A DNA stretch of 64,000 nucleotides from Microbacterium timonense (GCF_900292075.1 NZ_OLMV01000005.1:186001-250000); one strand, 5' to 3'; positions 34,101 to 43,058 are shown, numbered from the stretch's first letter. The notes: generated by a model not told the origin, from the sequence alone. Program-made: numbers and translations.

Positions 34101-35540
34101 TCAGGCGAGCAGGTCTACCGGCACGCCGTCGAGCGTGATCTCGAAGTCGGGGTCGTCGAACCGCACGCGAAGGACCGCCTCGTGGCCTTCCGCGCGCCAC
34201 GTCAGCAGGAGCGAGGCATCGTCCGGCGCCTCCCACGAGAAGGTGCCCTCGAACACGGGATGCCGCCTCAGCTGCGCCAGCGCGAGCTGGCCGCGCGCCA
34301 CGTCGGTCGCCAGCGCCGCCCGGATCTCTCCGGGCGTGTACGAATGCCGGTTGACGTCGCGCCCCTGGCCGGTCCGCGCGAACAACTCGGTGTCGTCCTG
34401 GCCGCCGAGCAGGCCCACGTAGTAGAACTGCGGTTCGCCGGGCACGAAGATCTGCACCGCCCGCGCCAGCAGCATCCGCTTCGTGTCGCGCCCCAGCACG
34501 CTGAAGAAGGTCGCGTTGATCTGGTGCGGCAGCGTCATCCACGCCGGGATCACCGACGCGACCGAGGAGTGGCCGCCGGTGGCCTCGTGCGCCCAGCGGA
34601 ACACGTCGGCCATCTCATCCTGCGACAGCAGGCCAGGGCGATCGCCCGAAGGGCCGGCGTCGATGACGCCGATGCCGTCGTGCGTGTCGAGCACGGTCAC
34701 GGCGTTGGCGGGACGGATGCCGAGCCACGAGACGAGCCGGTCGCTGCGGCCCGTCCCGAGAGCGTGCAGGAGCAGCGGCGGCAGCGCGAAGTCGTAGACG
34801 AGATCCACGAGGGGCGCTATCGCCTGCTGCTGCGAGTAGTGGGCGTGCACCTCGACGAGCACCCTCATGCCGCGATCGCGGATCAGCGCGGCGGCTTCCG
34901 CGACGAAGGCGAGCGTCTCGGGCGTCATGAACGAGTCGGTGCCGGGAGTCTTCACGGCATAGCCGACGGCATCCAGCCGCACGGTGCCCACGCCGCCGGC
35001 CGCCAGCGTGCCGGCGAGACGCTCGAGATAGGCGGTGCCGGCCGGGTGGGTCACGTCGATGTCGACCTGTGACGGCATGAACGTCGTCCACACGAGCCGG
35101 CGGGTGCCGTCGGCCGCGCGATAGGGCGTGAAGGGGAGGCCGGGGCGCGGGCGGTAGAACGCGGTGATGTCCGCTTCGCTCGCACCGTGCGGGAAGACGC
35201 GGTCGAACGTGAGGAACATGCCCTCGTGCGCCGACGCCGGTCCTCGGGTGAGCCAGTCCTCGAACTCGGCGGACCGGCTCGACACGTGGTTGACGATGAG
35301 ATCGGCCGTCACTTCGCGGGCATCGGCGATGCGGCGGATGTCGTCCCACGAGCCGAGGCGTGGGTCGACGGCGGTGTGATCGACCGGGTCGAAACCGGTG
35401 TCGTCGCCGTCGAACGGCGTGAAGAACGGCAGCACGTGGACGCCGGAGAAGACGGCCAACTCGGCGGAGAGCAGCCGTCCGAGCCCCGGCAGGTCGCCCG
35501 CGAGACGGTCGGCGTACGTCAGCAGGGAGACGCCGCTCAT
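34101..35540 (-). CDS. GH13_18 sucrose phosphorylase-like glucoside phosphorylase
   Basis: 479 residues, slightly shorter than characterised sucrose phosphorylases (about 490-505). Barrel motifs are 'ADLIVNHVS' (region I), 'VRLDAVGYAVK' (nucleophile Asp), 'VEVHAHYS' (acid/base Glu) and 'LDTHDGIG' (stabilising Asp). Subfamily GH13_18 also contains glucosylglycerol and glucosylglycerate phosphorylases. It is the last gene of an operon with an FGGY kinase and an aldolase, so sucrose need not be the substrate. The product would be alpha-glucose 1-phosphate plus the acceptor. ATG at 35540 overlaps the stop of the racemase-like gene (ATGA). Confidence 0.85.
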   Translation of the reverse strand: MSGVSLLTYADRLAGDLPGLGRLLSAELAVFSGVHVLPFFTPFDGDDTGFDPVDHTAVDPRLGSWDDIRRIADAREVTADLIVNHVSSRSAEFEDWLTRGPASAHEGMFLTFDRVFPHGASEADITAFYRPRPGLPFTPYRAADGTRRLVWTTFMPSQVDIDVTHPAGTAYLERLAGTLAAGGVGTVRLDAVGYAVKTPGTDSFMTPETLAFVAEAAALIRDRGMRVLVEVHAHYSQQQAIAPLVDLVYDFALPPLLLHALGTGRSDRLVSWLGIRPANAVTVLDTHDGIGVIDAGPSGDRPGLLSQDEMADVFRWAHEATGGHSSVASVIPAWMTLPHQINATFFSVLGRDTKRMLLARAVQIFVPGEPQFYYVGLLGGQDDTELFARTGQGRDVNRHSYTPGEIRAALATDVARGQLALAQLRRHPVFEGTFSWEAPDDASLLLTWRAEGHEAVLRVRFDDPDFEITLDGVPVDLLA

Positions 35541-36214
35541 CGGTCCGCGAGGCTCTCGACGAAGCGCGCGGCCCCCGACGCCGGCGACGTGAGCACCCGC
35601 GGGTCGTCTCCGGCGCCCGTCGCCATCGACGCCTGCGCGAGCACGATCACGTCGACGTCACCCGCCGCCGCGATCGCCTCCGCGATGAGCTGATCGTGAC
35701 GAGCGAGATCTCCGGACGCCCGGGCCTCCGCGGCGTCGGCCACCACCCGTGCGGTGACCTCCACGTCGGACACCGACGCTGCCGACTGCACCAGGCGGCT
35801 GGTGGGGCCGAGTGTGGCCTCGAGCGTGGCGAGCACGAGGATGCGTCCGCGCCCGGCGCCGGCCCGCTCCGCGGCCTCGCGCCCGGCGCCGGCCCGCCTC
35901 GCGGCCTCGTCAGCCATGGCGGCGTCGACGCGCACGAGGGGCACGCCCACCGCGGCAGCGGCATCCGTCGCCGCCTCGCCGATCGAGGAGCAGGTGACGA
36001 GCACCGCGCCCGCGCCGGAATCCCGCAGCGCGGCGACATGCCGGCGCAGGTCGCCGGCGACGTCGTCGGTGATGCCGGCCGCGACGGCCCGCGACAGCAG
36101 GGACGGATCGGCGACGTGGACGATGTCGAGGTCGTCACGGCGCTCGGTCAGCAGGCCGTGGAACACCGGCACGAGCGCCGGAACCGTGTGCAGGACGCCG
36201 ACGCGCACGCTCAC
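35537..36214 (-). CDS. Aspartate/glutamate racemase-superfamily protein
   Basis: 225 residues. The first catalytic-cysteine region is present as 'VLVTCSSIG' (about residue 75), but the second, normally cysteine-bearing region reads 'VIVLAQASMA', without Cys. A single cysteine would not support classical two-base racemisation; relatives of this type include maleate isomerase-like and uncharacterised proteins. It lies between the phosphorylase and the aldolase with 4-bp overlaps on both sides, so it probably serves the same sugar pathway. GTG at 36214 is the start that keeps the GTGA overlap. Confidence 0.7.
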   Translation of the reverse strand: MSVRVGVLHTVPALVPVFHGLLTERRDDLDIVHVADPSLLSRAVAAGITDDVAGDLRRHVAALRDSGAGAVLVTCSSIGEAATDAAAAVGVPLVRVDAAMADEAARRAGAGREAAERAGAGRGRILVLATLEATLGPTSRLVQSAASVSDVEVTARVVADAAEARASGDLARHDQLIAEAIAAAGDVDVIVLAQASMATGAGDDPRVLTSPASGAARFVESLADR

Positions 36215-37074
36215 GCCTCCTCCCACGGCCGTGCCGTCTCATCCACGATGTCACCGAGGATCGTCAGGCGCTCGACGGAGCGTGCGCGCAGGTCCTCGCG
36301 CACCGTGTCGCTGCCGACGACGTCGCTCCACAGCGCGCGCCCGGCCAGGAAGCCGCTCGCGCCCTCGAGGCATGCCGCGCGCACCGCGTCGGCGAAGCGG
36401 TCGCGGTCCACCCCCTGCGACAGCACCACCCAGGGGCCCGTCATGGCGGCGTTCAGCAGCGCACTCGCCTCCCGCTGCTGCTTCTCGTCGCCCGTGCCCG
36501 CCAGCGGCACCTGCGCCTTGTACAGGTCGGGGCGAAGAGTCGACAGCTCCCGAGCGGCCTCGCGGATCGCCGCATCCGCATCGAAGCCCGTCTCGCCGGG
36601 CGCCTGTCGCACGACCGGCTCGAGCACCGAGAGCACGCCGTTCTCGCGCGCCACCCGTATGAACCGCTCGGCGAGCGCGACGCGTGCCTGACGACGTTCG
36701 TCGCGGCGCCAGATGAGCAGCAGCTTCAGCGCGTCCACGCCTGCGGGGATGGCCGCGACCGCCGCCTCATCCAGATCCGTGTCCTCCACCGGCCCGCCGT
36801 CGGCCTGGTCGAGGGCGTCGACCGCGAGGATCAGCCCGGTCGAGTCGGGCACGGCGGCGCTGACACGGTCGAAGCCGTACTGCCGGTCCGCGAGGAAGCC
36901 CGACGCGTACGGGCCGAGCTCCTCGGCGACGGCGAGCTTGAAGTCGATGAGCACGTCGTCGGCGGGCCGGCCGTGGCCGGCGAGGTCGAACATGTGACGC
37001 AGGCTCTCGCGCTGGTCCATGGCGACCATCGCGAACGCTCCGGACGGGCGGGCGATGGCATCGAGGGTGGTCAT
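36211..37074 (-). CDS. Class I aldolase related to YihT (sulfofructose-phosphate aldolase) and LacD
   Basis: 287 residues. The start 'ASGxFAMxAxDQREx' pattern of YihT appears here as 'PSGAFAMVAMDQRES', and the Schiff-base lysine is expected in 'DLYKAQVPL', corresponding to 'DLYKVEMPL' in YihT. 'SGFLAGRALWSDVVG' near the C-terminus also matches. Such enzymes cleave ketose phosphates to dihydroxyacetone phosphate and an aldehyde. No other sulfoquinovose-pathway gene is present, so a non-sulfonated ketose phosphate is at least as likely. It follows the FGGY kinase with an ATGA overlap, which suggests that the kinase makes its substrate. Confidence 0.8.
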   Translation of the reverse strand: MTTLDAIARPSGAFAMVAMDQRESLRHMFDLAGHGRPADDVLIDFKLAVAEELGPYASGFLADRQYGFDRVSAAVPDSTGLILAVDALDQADGGPVEDTDLDEAAVAAIPAGVDALKLLLIWRRDERRQARVALAERFIRVARENGVLSVLEPVVRQAPGETGFDADAAIREAARELSTLRPDLYKAQVPLAGTGDEKQQREASALLNAAMTGPWVVLSQGVDRDRFADAVRAACLEGASGFLAGRALWSDVVGSDTVREDLRARSVERLTILGDIVDETARPWEEA

Positions 37075-38522
37075 GTGTCTCCTTCGAGAATGGTGTCGAG
37101 GAACCGCCGATAGGCGCGGTCGAGGTCGGGCGCCTGCGTCGGCGCAACGCGCTCGCGGGCGAGTGAGAGCCGGTCGGATGCCTCGCCGGCGCGCACGGCG
37201 GCCAGCAGCGCCGCGCCGGCGGCCACCGGCTCCGCCGTGGTGGCGCGGAACGTCGGGATCCCGGCGGCGGCCGAAAGCGGGGCCCACGCCGGGATGCGGT
37301 CGGCGAGCGAGCCGAGGACGGTCAGCTCGCGGCTGGGGGAGCCCGCGACGGCGTCGATGGTCTCGCGCATCCAGCGGGCATGGAACACCAGCCCCTGCAG
37401 CACGGCACGCGCACGCTCGCGGGGCTTCGGCGCCTCGTCGCGCACGACGACGCCGGCCGCCGGGTCGGGCACGGGGCACTGCCGGCCCGACGGGTAGGGC
37501 AGCACGGTCATGCGGCTCGTGCGCCACGACCCGGCGGGCTGGGCGCACAGGGTCGCCCGGGCGTCGTCGCCGGGGTGGGCGTGCTCCCACCATTCGAGCA
37601 TCGCGCCGCACGCGCGGCTGCCGCCGAGGATGGTGATCGCCGTGCCGTCCACGGTGCGGCCGACCGAGAACCCGGCCGAGACCGCCGCCGGCATGAGCGC
37701 CGCATCCGCGGGCTCGGAGGCCGAGGCGGCGGCATCCGTCACCCTCACGACGGCTTCCGCCGTGCCCAGGGAGTCCGCCACCGCGCCGGCGGAGCGCGCG
37801 CCGCTCGCCCAGGCGCCGACGACGTGGTCGTGTCCGGCGACGAACACCGGGATGCCCGCGCCCAGTCCGAAGGCGGTCGCGGACTCCGCGGTGGTCCCTG
37901 CCGGGTCCCCCGGTGCCCGCACCTCGGGCAGTGTCGCGAGGTCGATTCCCACGGTGTCGAGGACCTCCGCGTCCCACGTCTCGCCGCGGGCTCCGGCCAT
38001 CATCGTGCGGGTGGCGAGCGTGTGGTCGGTCGCTCGCGTGCCGGTCAGCGCGTGGGCGACGAGGTCCGCAACTCCCGCCCAGTGCCGCATCGCGGCGAAG
38101 ACGGCGGGGTCCTCGTCCCGGAGGGCGGTGAGGCCGACGGCTGCCGGTTTGGTCGTCGCCGGAACGCCGGTGCGCGATGAAAGATCGGGATGCCGCGCCA
38201 GCAGGTCGTCGAGATGACGTCGGTCGATCGCGCGATCCCACCGGAGCAGCGAGGTCAGCGGGGCCCCGTGGGCGTCCAGCGCCGCGCCGCTCTCGGCCAT
38301 CGAGGCGATGCCGACCGCGGCGATGGGGCGAGAGGCGGCAGCCGCGCAGGCCCGGGTGACGGCGGCGGCCGTGGAGATCAGCTCCACCGGGTCGCCCGGG
38401 GTCGCGGCTCTCGCCACGTGCACGACGCGGACGTCATCGGTCACGGCAGCCAGGACGGCCTTCGTCGTCGTGCTGCCGATGTCCAGTCCGAGGATCAGCG
38501 CCCCGGTCTCTGTGCGAGCCAT
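37071..38522 (-). CDS. FGGY-family carbohydrate kinase
   Basis: 483 residues. The phosphate-1 motif is 'LGLDIGSTTTKAVL', the substrate-domain motif 'GIASMAES' follows, 'GHDHVVGAW' lies mid-chain, and the C-terminal phosphate-2 region is 'LTVLGSLADRIPAW'. The family phosphorylates xylulose, ribulose, glycerol, gluconate, rhamnulose and similar sugars; no subgroup is clear. It is the first gene of the minus-strand operon that continues with aldolase, racemase-like protein and phosphorylase, divergent from a DeoR regulator with an AT-rich gap between them that probably holds both promoters. Confidence 0.85.
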   Translation of the reverse strand: MARTETGALILGLDIGSTTTKAVLAAVTDDVRVVHVARAATPGDPVELISTAAAVTRACAAAASRPIAAVGIASMAESGAALDAHGAPLTSLLRWDRAIDRRHLDDLLARHPDLSSRTGVPATTKPAAVGLTALRDEDPAVFAAMRHWAGVADLVAHALTGTRATDHTLATRTMMAGARGETWDAEVLDTVGIDLATLPEVRAPGDPAGTTAESATAFGLGAGIPVFVAGHDHVVGAWASGARSAGAVADSLGTAEAVVRVTDAAASASEPADAALMPAAVSAGFSVGRTVDGTAITILGGSRACGAMLEWWEHAHPGDDARATLCAQPAGSWRTSRMTVLPYPSGRQCPVPDPAAGVVVRDEAPKPRERARAVLQGLVFHARWMRETIDAVAGSPSRELTVLGSLADRIPAWAPLSAAAGIPTFRATTAEPVAAGAALLAAVRAGEASDRLSLARERVAPTQAPDLDRAYRRFLDTILEGDT

Positions 38523-38542
38523 CACCGATAGTTTGTGACATT

Positions 38543-38569
38543 TTGAACAGATTTGCCAAATGTGTTCGA
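38543..38569. promoter_or_regulatory. Inverted repeat in the FGGY kinase/DeoR intergenic region
   Basis: TTGAACA and TGTTCGA are separated by 13 nt within an unusually AT-rich 84-bp gap between divergent starts at 38522 and 38607. The position and half-site type suit a DeoR-family operator, and ATAATC/TATCGG hexamers nearby could serve as -10 elements. Confidence 0.5.
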
Positions 38570-38606
38570 TAATCATCAGGATCGAGGGGACGCGGAGGGA
38601 GCGGCC

Positions 38607-39359
38607 ATGCGGTACACGGGGGCGCCGGAGCGGCGCGCGGAGCTCGAGCGGCTCGTCGCCCACGGGGGCTACATCTCGTCGGCCGACGCGGCCCAGCGCC
38701 TGGGCGTCTCGGAGATGACCGTGCGTCGCGACCTGCGCCTGCTCGAGGAGGAGGGCGTGCTGCGCCGCGTCGCAGGAGGTGCGGCAGCGCACTCGGCCGG
38801 CGTGCCGTTCGAACGGCGGGATGAGGTCGGCGCCGCGCAGAAGCGAGCGATCGCCCGGGTGGCGGCGGCTGAGGCCGACGGCGCCGAGGTGGTCGCCCTG
38901 GACGCCGGCACCACCGTGGCAGCGGTCGCGCCGCTCCTGCACAACCGCACGATCGTCACGCACTCGCTCCCGGTCATCGAGACGCTCGCCCGCGACTCCG
39001 AACCGCGACTCATCGCCGCCGGCGGGCACTATCAGCCCGACACCCGCTGCTTCGCCGGGCCGATCGCTGAGGAGACCCTGCGCGGCATCCGCTGCGACAT
39101 CGCGCTGCTGTCGGCGACCGCGGTCGGCCTCGACGGGCTGTGGGGCACCAATGTGCTCGACGCGGCGATCAAGCGCCTGCTCGCACGCCAGTCGTCGCGG
39201 GTCGTCCTGTTGGCCGACGCCGACAAGCTCCAGAAGACATCGGTCGTGCGCATCGCGTCCCTCGATACGGTCGATCTGCTGATCACCGACGCGAGGGCCG
39301 ACTTCGGCGTGCTCTCGCGCTTCGAGGAGGCGGGCATCGCCGTGCGGGTCGCCGAATGA
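38607..39359 (+). CDS. DeoR/GlpR-family transcriptional regulator
   Basis: 250 residues. The N-terminal helix-turn-helix spans 'GGYISSADAAQRLGVSEMTV', with 'RRDLRLLEEEGVLRRVAGG' forming the recognition helix and wing. The effector domain starts 'ALDAGTTVAAVA', the phosphosugar-binding loop of the family. ATG at 38607 is preceded by GGAGGGAG. It is translated together with a tetronate kinase gene (ATGA overlap) and is divergent from the FGGY operon, so it probably controls both. A phosphorylated sugar or sugar acid is the expected effector. Confidence 0.88.
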   Translation: MRYTGAPERRAELERLVAHGGYISSADAAQRLGVSEMTVRRDLRLLEEEGVLRRVAGGAAAHSAGVPFERRDEVGAAQKRAIARVAAAEADGAEVVALDAGTTVAAVAPLLHNRTIVTHSLPVIETLARDSEPRLIAAGGHYQPDTRCFAGPIAEETLRGIRCDIALLSATAVGLDGLWGTNVLDAAIKRLLARQSSRVVLLADADKLQKTSVVRIASLDTVDLLITDARADFGVLSRFEEAGIAVRVAE

Positions 39360-40612
39360 CCGTCGAGCTCGGCGTCATCGCCGACGACATCACCGGCGCG
39401 TGCGACGTCGCCGCCGGCGTGACGGCTGCCGGCTTGGATGCGGAGGTGCGCCTCGGGGTTCCCGACCCCGCGACCGCGCCCGCTGCCGCGTGCATCATCG
39501 TCGCTCTGAAGTCGCGGACCGCCCCCGTCGAGGAGGCCGTCGGCGAGAGCGTGACAGCTGCGCGCGTCCTGCGATCGTGGGGCGCGCGGCGGCTCTACCA
39601 GAAGTACTGCTCGACGTTCGACTCGACGGATCGCGGCAACATCGGACCCGTCGCCGACGCGCTCGTCGACGAAGTGGGCGGCGCCGTCTCGTTCGGGACC
39701 CCCGCCACACCGGCCGTGGAGCGGACGATGCACCGCGGCCACCTGTTCGTCGGCGACCGGCTGCTGTCGGAGTCGTCGCTCGCGCACCACCCGCTCACAC
39801 CGATGCGCGACCCCGACCTGGTGCGCGTCCTCGCACGGCAGACGCCGCATCGCGTCGGACTGGTGCCCATCGAGGCCGCGCGGTCCGGACCGGCCGCCGT
39901 GGCGGACCACCTGCGCCGTCTGCGTGACGACGGCGTCCGGCACGTCCTCGTCGACGCCGTGATGGAAGAGGATCTGGATGCCGCAGCCGCCGCGGTCGCG
40001 GCATCCGGCGATCTCGTGCTCGGGGGCGCGGCCGGATTGGCGGTCGCGCTCGCGCGCACGCTCGCGACCGGCGACCGCGTCGGCGCGCCGGCTCGGCCGG
40101 CCGGGCGCGCGCTCGTCCTCTCGGGAAGCGGCTCAGAGCGCACGCGTGCGCAGGTCGCGGCCTACCCCGGCCCGCGCTGGGTGCTCGACGTGGACGCGCT
40201 CGCCGCGAATCTGGACGGGGTGGTGGCGGCGGCCGTCGACTTCGTGCGAGGGACGGACGGCATCCCGCTGGTGTCGGCGACGGCCGAGCCGGCGGTGGTG
40301 GCGCGCGTGCAGGAGCGATGGGGTCGCGACCGCGCCGCCGCCCTGGTCGAGACCGCGCTCTCGCGGATCGCCGAGCGCGCTGTTGTCACTGCCGACGTCC
40401 GCCGTATCCTCGTGGCCGGCGGCGAGACGTCGGGTGCGGTCGCCGCGGCTCTCGGCGTGTCGACGCTTCGCGTGCGTCGCGTGGCCGCGCCGGGCGTGGC
40501 ATGGACGACGGCGACCGATCCCGCCGGTCGCGCGCTGGACCTGTGCTTCAAGTCGGGCAACTTCGGCGGCCGCGACTTCTTCACCACCGCGTTCGAGGAG
40601 GAGGAGCGATGA
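39356..40612 (+). CDS. otnK: Four-carbon acid sugar kinase (3-oxo-tetronate kinase, OtnK-like)
   Basis: 418 residues, the normal size. The N-terminal sugar-binding domain has 'IADDITGACDVA' and 'KYCSTFDSTDRGNIGP', and the C-terminal nucleotide-binding domain has 'LVLSGSGSERT', 'VAGGETSG' and 'CFKSGNFGG'. The family phosphorylates 3-oxo-tetronates (from D-threonate or L-erythronate) or related acids at C4. The following gene encodes the matching decarboxylase, which supports the assignment. The preceding dehydrogenase and the hydroxypyruvate-isomerase-like OtnI usually found with it are not adjacent here. Confidence 0.88.
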   Translation: MTVELGVIADDITGACDVAAGVTAAGLDAEVRLGVPDPATAPAAACIIVALKSRTAPVEEAVGESVTAARVLRSWGARRLYQKYCSTFDSTDRGNIGPVADALVDEVGGAVSFGTPATPAVERTMHRGHLFVGDRLLSESSLAHHPLTPMRDPDLVRVLARQTPHRVGLVPIEAARSGPAAVADHLRRLRDDGVRHVLVDAVMEEDLDAAAAAVAASGDLVLGGAAGLAVALARTLATGDRVGAPARPAGRALVLSGSGSERTRAQVAAYPGPRWVLDVDALAANLDGVVAAAVDFVRGTDGIPLVSATAEPAVVARVQERWGRDRAAALVETALSRIAERAVVTADVRRILVAGGETSGAVAAALGVSTLRVRRVAAPGVAWTTATDPAGRALDLCFKSGNFGGRDFFTTAFEEEER

Positions 40613-41211
40613 CCGCGCAACAGTTGGTGGACGCATGCCGGGCCGTGGCGGCGGCGGGCCTCTCGCCGGGCAGCTCGGGCAACGCCAGCGTGCGGATCGG
40701 TGACCGGGTCCTCATCACGCCGACGGGCTCGTCCCTGCGCCGGGTCACCGCCGGCGACGTCGTCGAGCTCGCCCTGGACGGTGCGCACGTGGCCGGACCG
40801 GCCCCGACGAAGGAATGGGCGCTGCACGTCGCGGCGTACCGGGTGCGACCGGATGCGCGCGCCGTGATCCACCTTCACTCCCGCGCCGCGACGGCGGTGT
40901 CGTGTCTCGCCTGCGCACCAGGGGCCGACCCGCTTCCGCCCTACACGCCCTACCGGCTGCGGACGCTCGGCCGCGTGCGGCTGGTGGACTATGCGGCACC
41001 GGGATCGGACGCGCTCGCGCGGGGCGTGGCGGATGCCGCCGCGGACGCCCACGTGCTGCTGCTGGCCAATCACGGCAGCGTCGTGTGCGCCCCCGACCTC
41101 GAGCGCGCCGTGGACCTGTGCGAGGAGCTGGAGGCCGCGGCCGAGCTCGCCCTCACCCTGCACGGCCGGGCCGCACGACTCCTCGATCCGACGACGGCGT
41201 GGACCGGGTGA
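40609..41211 (+). CDS. otnC: Class II aldolase-type 3-oxo-tetronate 4-phosphate decarboxylase (OtnC-like)
   Basis: 200 residues. 'SPGSSGNASVRIG' near the N-terminus binds the phosphate in this family, 'KEWALH' carries the active-site Glu, and the zinc histidines are in 'VIHLHSRAA' and 'LLANHGSVV'. With OtnK it would turn a 3-oxo-tetronate 4-phosphate into dihydroxyacetone phosphate and CO2. It overlaps otnK by ATGA. A fuculose- or ribulose-phosphate aldolase activity is the main alternative for this fold. Confidence 0.82.
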   Translation: MTAQQLVDACRAVAAAGLSPGSSGNASVRIGDRVLITPTGSSLRRVTAGDVVELALDGAHVAGPAPTKEWALHVAAYRVRPDARAVIHLHSRAATAVSCLACAPGADPLPPYTPYRLRTLGRVRLVDYAAPGSDALARGVADAAADAHVLLLANHGSVVCAPDLERAVDLCEELEAAAELALTLHGRAARLLDPTTAWTG

Positions 41212-41215
41212 CCCG

Positions 41216-41620
41216 CTAGGCCTCCGTCCTGCCGAGCTGGGCCAGCAGCTCCCGGTCGGTGTCGGAGCCGGAGTACTCGACGATCCGCCCGCTCGCGAGC
41301 CGGTACATGGCGAACTCCGCGACGTTCGCGTGCCGTCGCGTGGCCGCAACGCCCCGGAAGACGCCGAGATGCGTGCCGCTTCCGCGCAGGTGCGCGGCGA
41401 TGCGGTCGTCCTCGACGATGAGCTGGATGCGCCGCCACCGCCAGTCCGGAAAGCCGTGGAAGAGGTCCGCGACATCGGAGATCCAGGCATCCGCACCGCC
41501 CGGCAGGTGAGCGCGCCGTACGCCGGGATCGAGGAACGAGCGGATGGCATCCAGGTCGTGTCTGTTGGAGGCGTCGAGGTAGTCGCCGAACCACTCGCGC
41601 ATCTCCCACGGCTCCACCAC
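41216..41620 (-). CDS. SnoaL-like (NTF2-fold) protein
   Basis: 134 residues with the NTF2-like pattern: an N-terminal helix 'FGDYLDASNRHDLDAIRSF', then 'DPGVRRAHL', 'HGFPDWRWRRI' and a C-terminal 'GRIVEYSGSDTD'. Members are small cyclases, isomerases or dehydratases, and many are uncharacterised. It is convergent with otnC (4-bp gap) and shows no functional link to it. GTG at 41620 is used; ATG at 41602 is also possible. Confidence 0.75.
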   Translation of the reverse strand: MVEPWEMREWFGDYLDASNRHDLDAIRSFLDPGVRRAHLPGGADAWISDVADLFHGFPDWRWRRIQLIVEDDRIAAHLRGSGTHLGVFRGVAATRRHANVAEFAMYRLASGRIVEYSGSDTDRELLAQLGRTEA

Positions 41621-41662
41621 CTCATTATCGGCGGCGCGCGCGGGGCGGCAGCGGGCCGCGGG

Positions 41663-43021
41663 CTATCCCGCCCCGAGTTCGGACGGGTGGGTGAGACGCC
41701 ACCACTCGGTCGGCGGGGAGATGTCTCCGTCGATCTCGAGTCGCGCGGTGGCCGTCTGCGGACCCGCCGTCCAGGTGAGGGTGCCGACCTGCTCCCCGTC
41801 CTCGTACAGTTTCGGCGTCGTCGTCTGGATCGCCACCGTGATCGGGGTGTCAGACCACGTGAAGATCGACGCGTCCTCGGCGACGACGATGCGGGCCGTG
41901 GAACCCCACGGCGTCGAGTACGAGCCCACCTCGAGGCCCTGCGCGACCACGGGCACCTCGTGGAAACCGCTGCGGACGCTGTCGAGCGTGCGCACCACGT
42001 CGGCGTTGACCGTTTCGCGGGTGGCGCCGCCGAGCACCACCCCGACGACCGTGAGCGGCTCGCCCGCCCCGACCTCGAGGGATGCCGAGTAGAGCAGGTT
42101 GTAGCTGTTCTCACCGAGGTTGCCGGTCTTGAGCCCCGTGATGCCGTCGGTGCCCAACAGCCCGTTGGTGTTGTGCATCGCGCCCGGGCCGGGCAGCGTG
42201 AGCGAGGGGGTGGCGACGATCTGAGCGATCGCGGGGTGGGCGAGGGCGAGCTTGCCGAGCGCGATGAGATCGGTCGGCGTGCTGGTGTTGCGCGAGCTGA
42301 TCCCCGTGGGCTCGACGATGGTCGTGCCCGACAAGCCGTTGGCGGCGAGCCATGCTCGCGCGGCGCCGAGGAACGCGCCCTGGGAGCCGAACGCCCACGT
42401 CGAGACGGCCTCGGCGTAGTTGCTGGCGGAGGGGATGAGCATCGTGGCGAGGGCGTCGTGCAGCGACATGGTGCTGCCCGTCGGCATCGCGGCGATCGTG
42501 GCGCCCATCACGTAGTACTTGTCGTAGAGGTCGTGATCGGCCTTGTCGAAGGTGATCGTCGGGCCCGGGTCTGAGGCATCGGCGAGCGGGTGGGCGTCGA
42601 GGATGACCAGCGCAGTGATCAGCTTGCTGATGCTGGCGATGGGGCGAGGGTCGTTCGAGCCGCTCGTGGCCCAGATGCCGCTGGCGGTCGGCCCGAGGTA
42701 GGCGTCGGCGCCCGACACGCTGATCGCCGACGCTCCGCTGGAGGGGAGACTGACCGTGGCCGCGGCAGGAGCGGCCACGTGCGGCGCCGCCGACACGGCG
42801 GCGGGCGCGGCGACCGGTGCGCTCAGTGCCCAGCCGGTGTATCCGCCGACGGCACACAGGATGAGGGCGATCACCACGATCGTGATGATGAGGGCACGGC
42901 GTCGCCGTCGCCGGCGGACCGCCGGATCGATGCGGTCTGCGATGCCCGGGAACTCCTCTTCGTTCCGCATGAGCTCCGCGAACCGCGACAGTTCATCAGG
43001 CGAGTGCTGATCCGTCGTCAC
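41663..43021 (-). CDS. D-alanyl-D-alanine carboxypeptidase-type penicillin-binding protein (S11)
   Basis: 452 residues. A cytoplasmic N-terminus with an Arg-rich run precedes one transmembrane helix (about residues 43-65) and an Ala/Pro/Val linker. The serine-protease-like motifs are 'SISK' (SxxK), 'SASN' (SxN) and 'LKTG' (KTG). The family trims the terminal D-Ala of peptidoglycan stem peptides at the outer membrane face. It is a housekeeping gene amid sugar genes, with no operon partner on either side. GTG at 43021 is the start. Confidence 0.88.
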   Translation of the reverse strand: MTTDQHSPDELSRFAELMRNEEEFPGIADRIDPAVRRRRRRRALIITIVVIALILCAVGGYTGWALSAPVAAPAAVSAAPHVAAPAAATVSLPSSGASAISVSGADAYLGPTASGIWATSGSNDPRPIASISKLITALVILDAHPLADASDPGPTITFDKADHDLYDKYYVMGATIAAMPTGSTMSLHDALATMLIPSASNYAEAVSTWAFGSQGAFLGAARAWLAANGLSGTTIVEPTGISSRNTSTPTDLIALGKLALAHPAIAQIVATPSLTLPGPGAMHNTNGLLGTDGITGLKTGNLGENSYNLLYSASLEVGAGEPLTVVGVVLGGATRETVNADVVRTLDSVRSGFHEVPVVAQGLEVGSYSTPWGSTARIVVAEDASIFTWSDTPITVAIQTTTPKLYEDGEQVGTLTWTAGPQTATARLEIDGDISPPTEWWRLTHPSELGAG

Positions 43022-43058
43022 GGGCCTACCCTCTCATGCCGCCCGCCGGCGGAGCAGG

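Noticed and set aside
33369..35072. 567-codon plus-strand open frame across the repeats and the phosphorylase gene
   Set aside because: It is antisense to a clear GH13_18 gene and its first part is translated tandem repeat; no domain is recognisable.
36211..37074. Sulfoquinovose catabolic locus
   Set aside because: The aldolase resembles YihT, but no sulfoquinovosidase, SF kinase of the YihV type, isomerase or sulfolactaldehyde enzyme is present.
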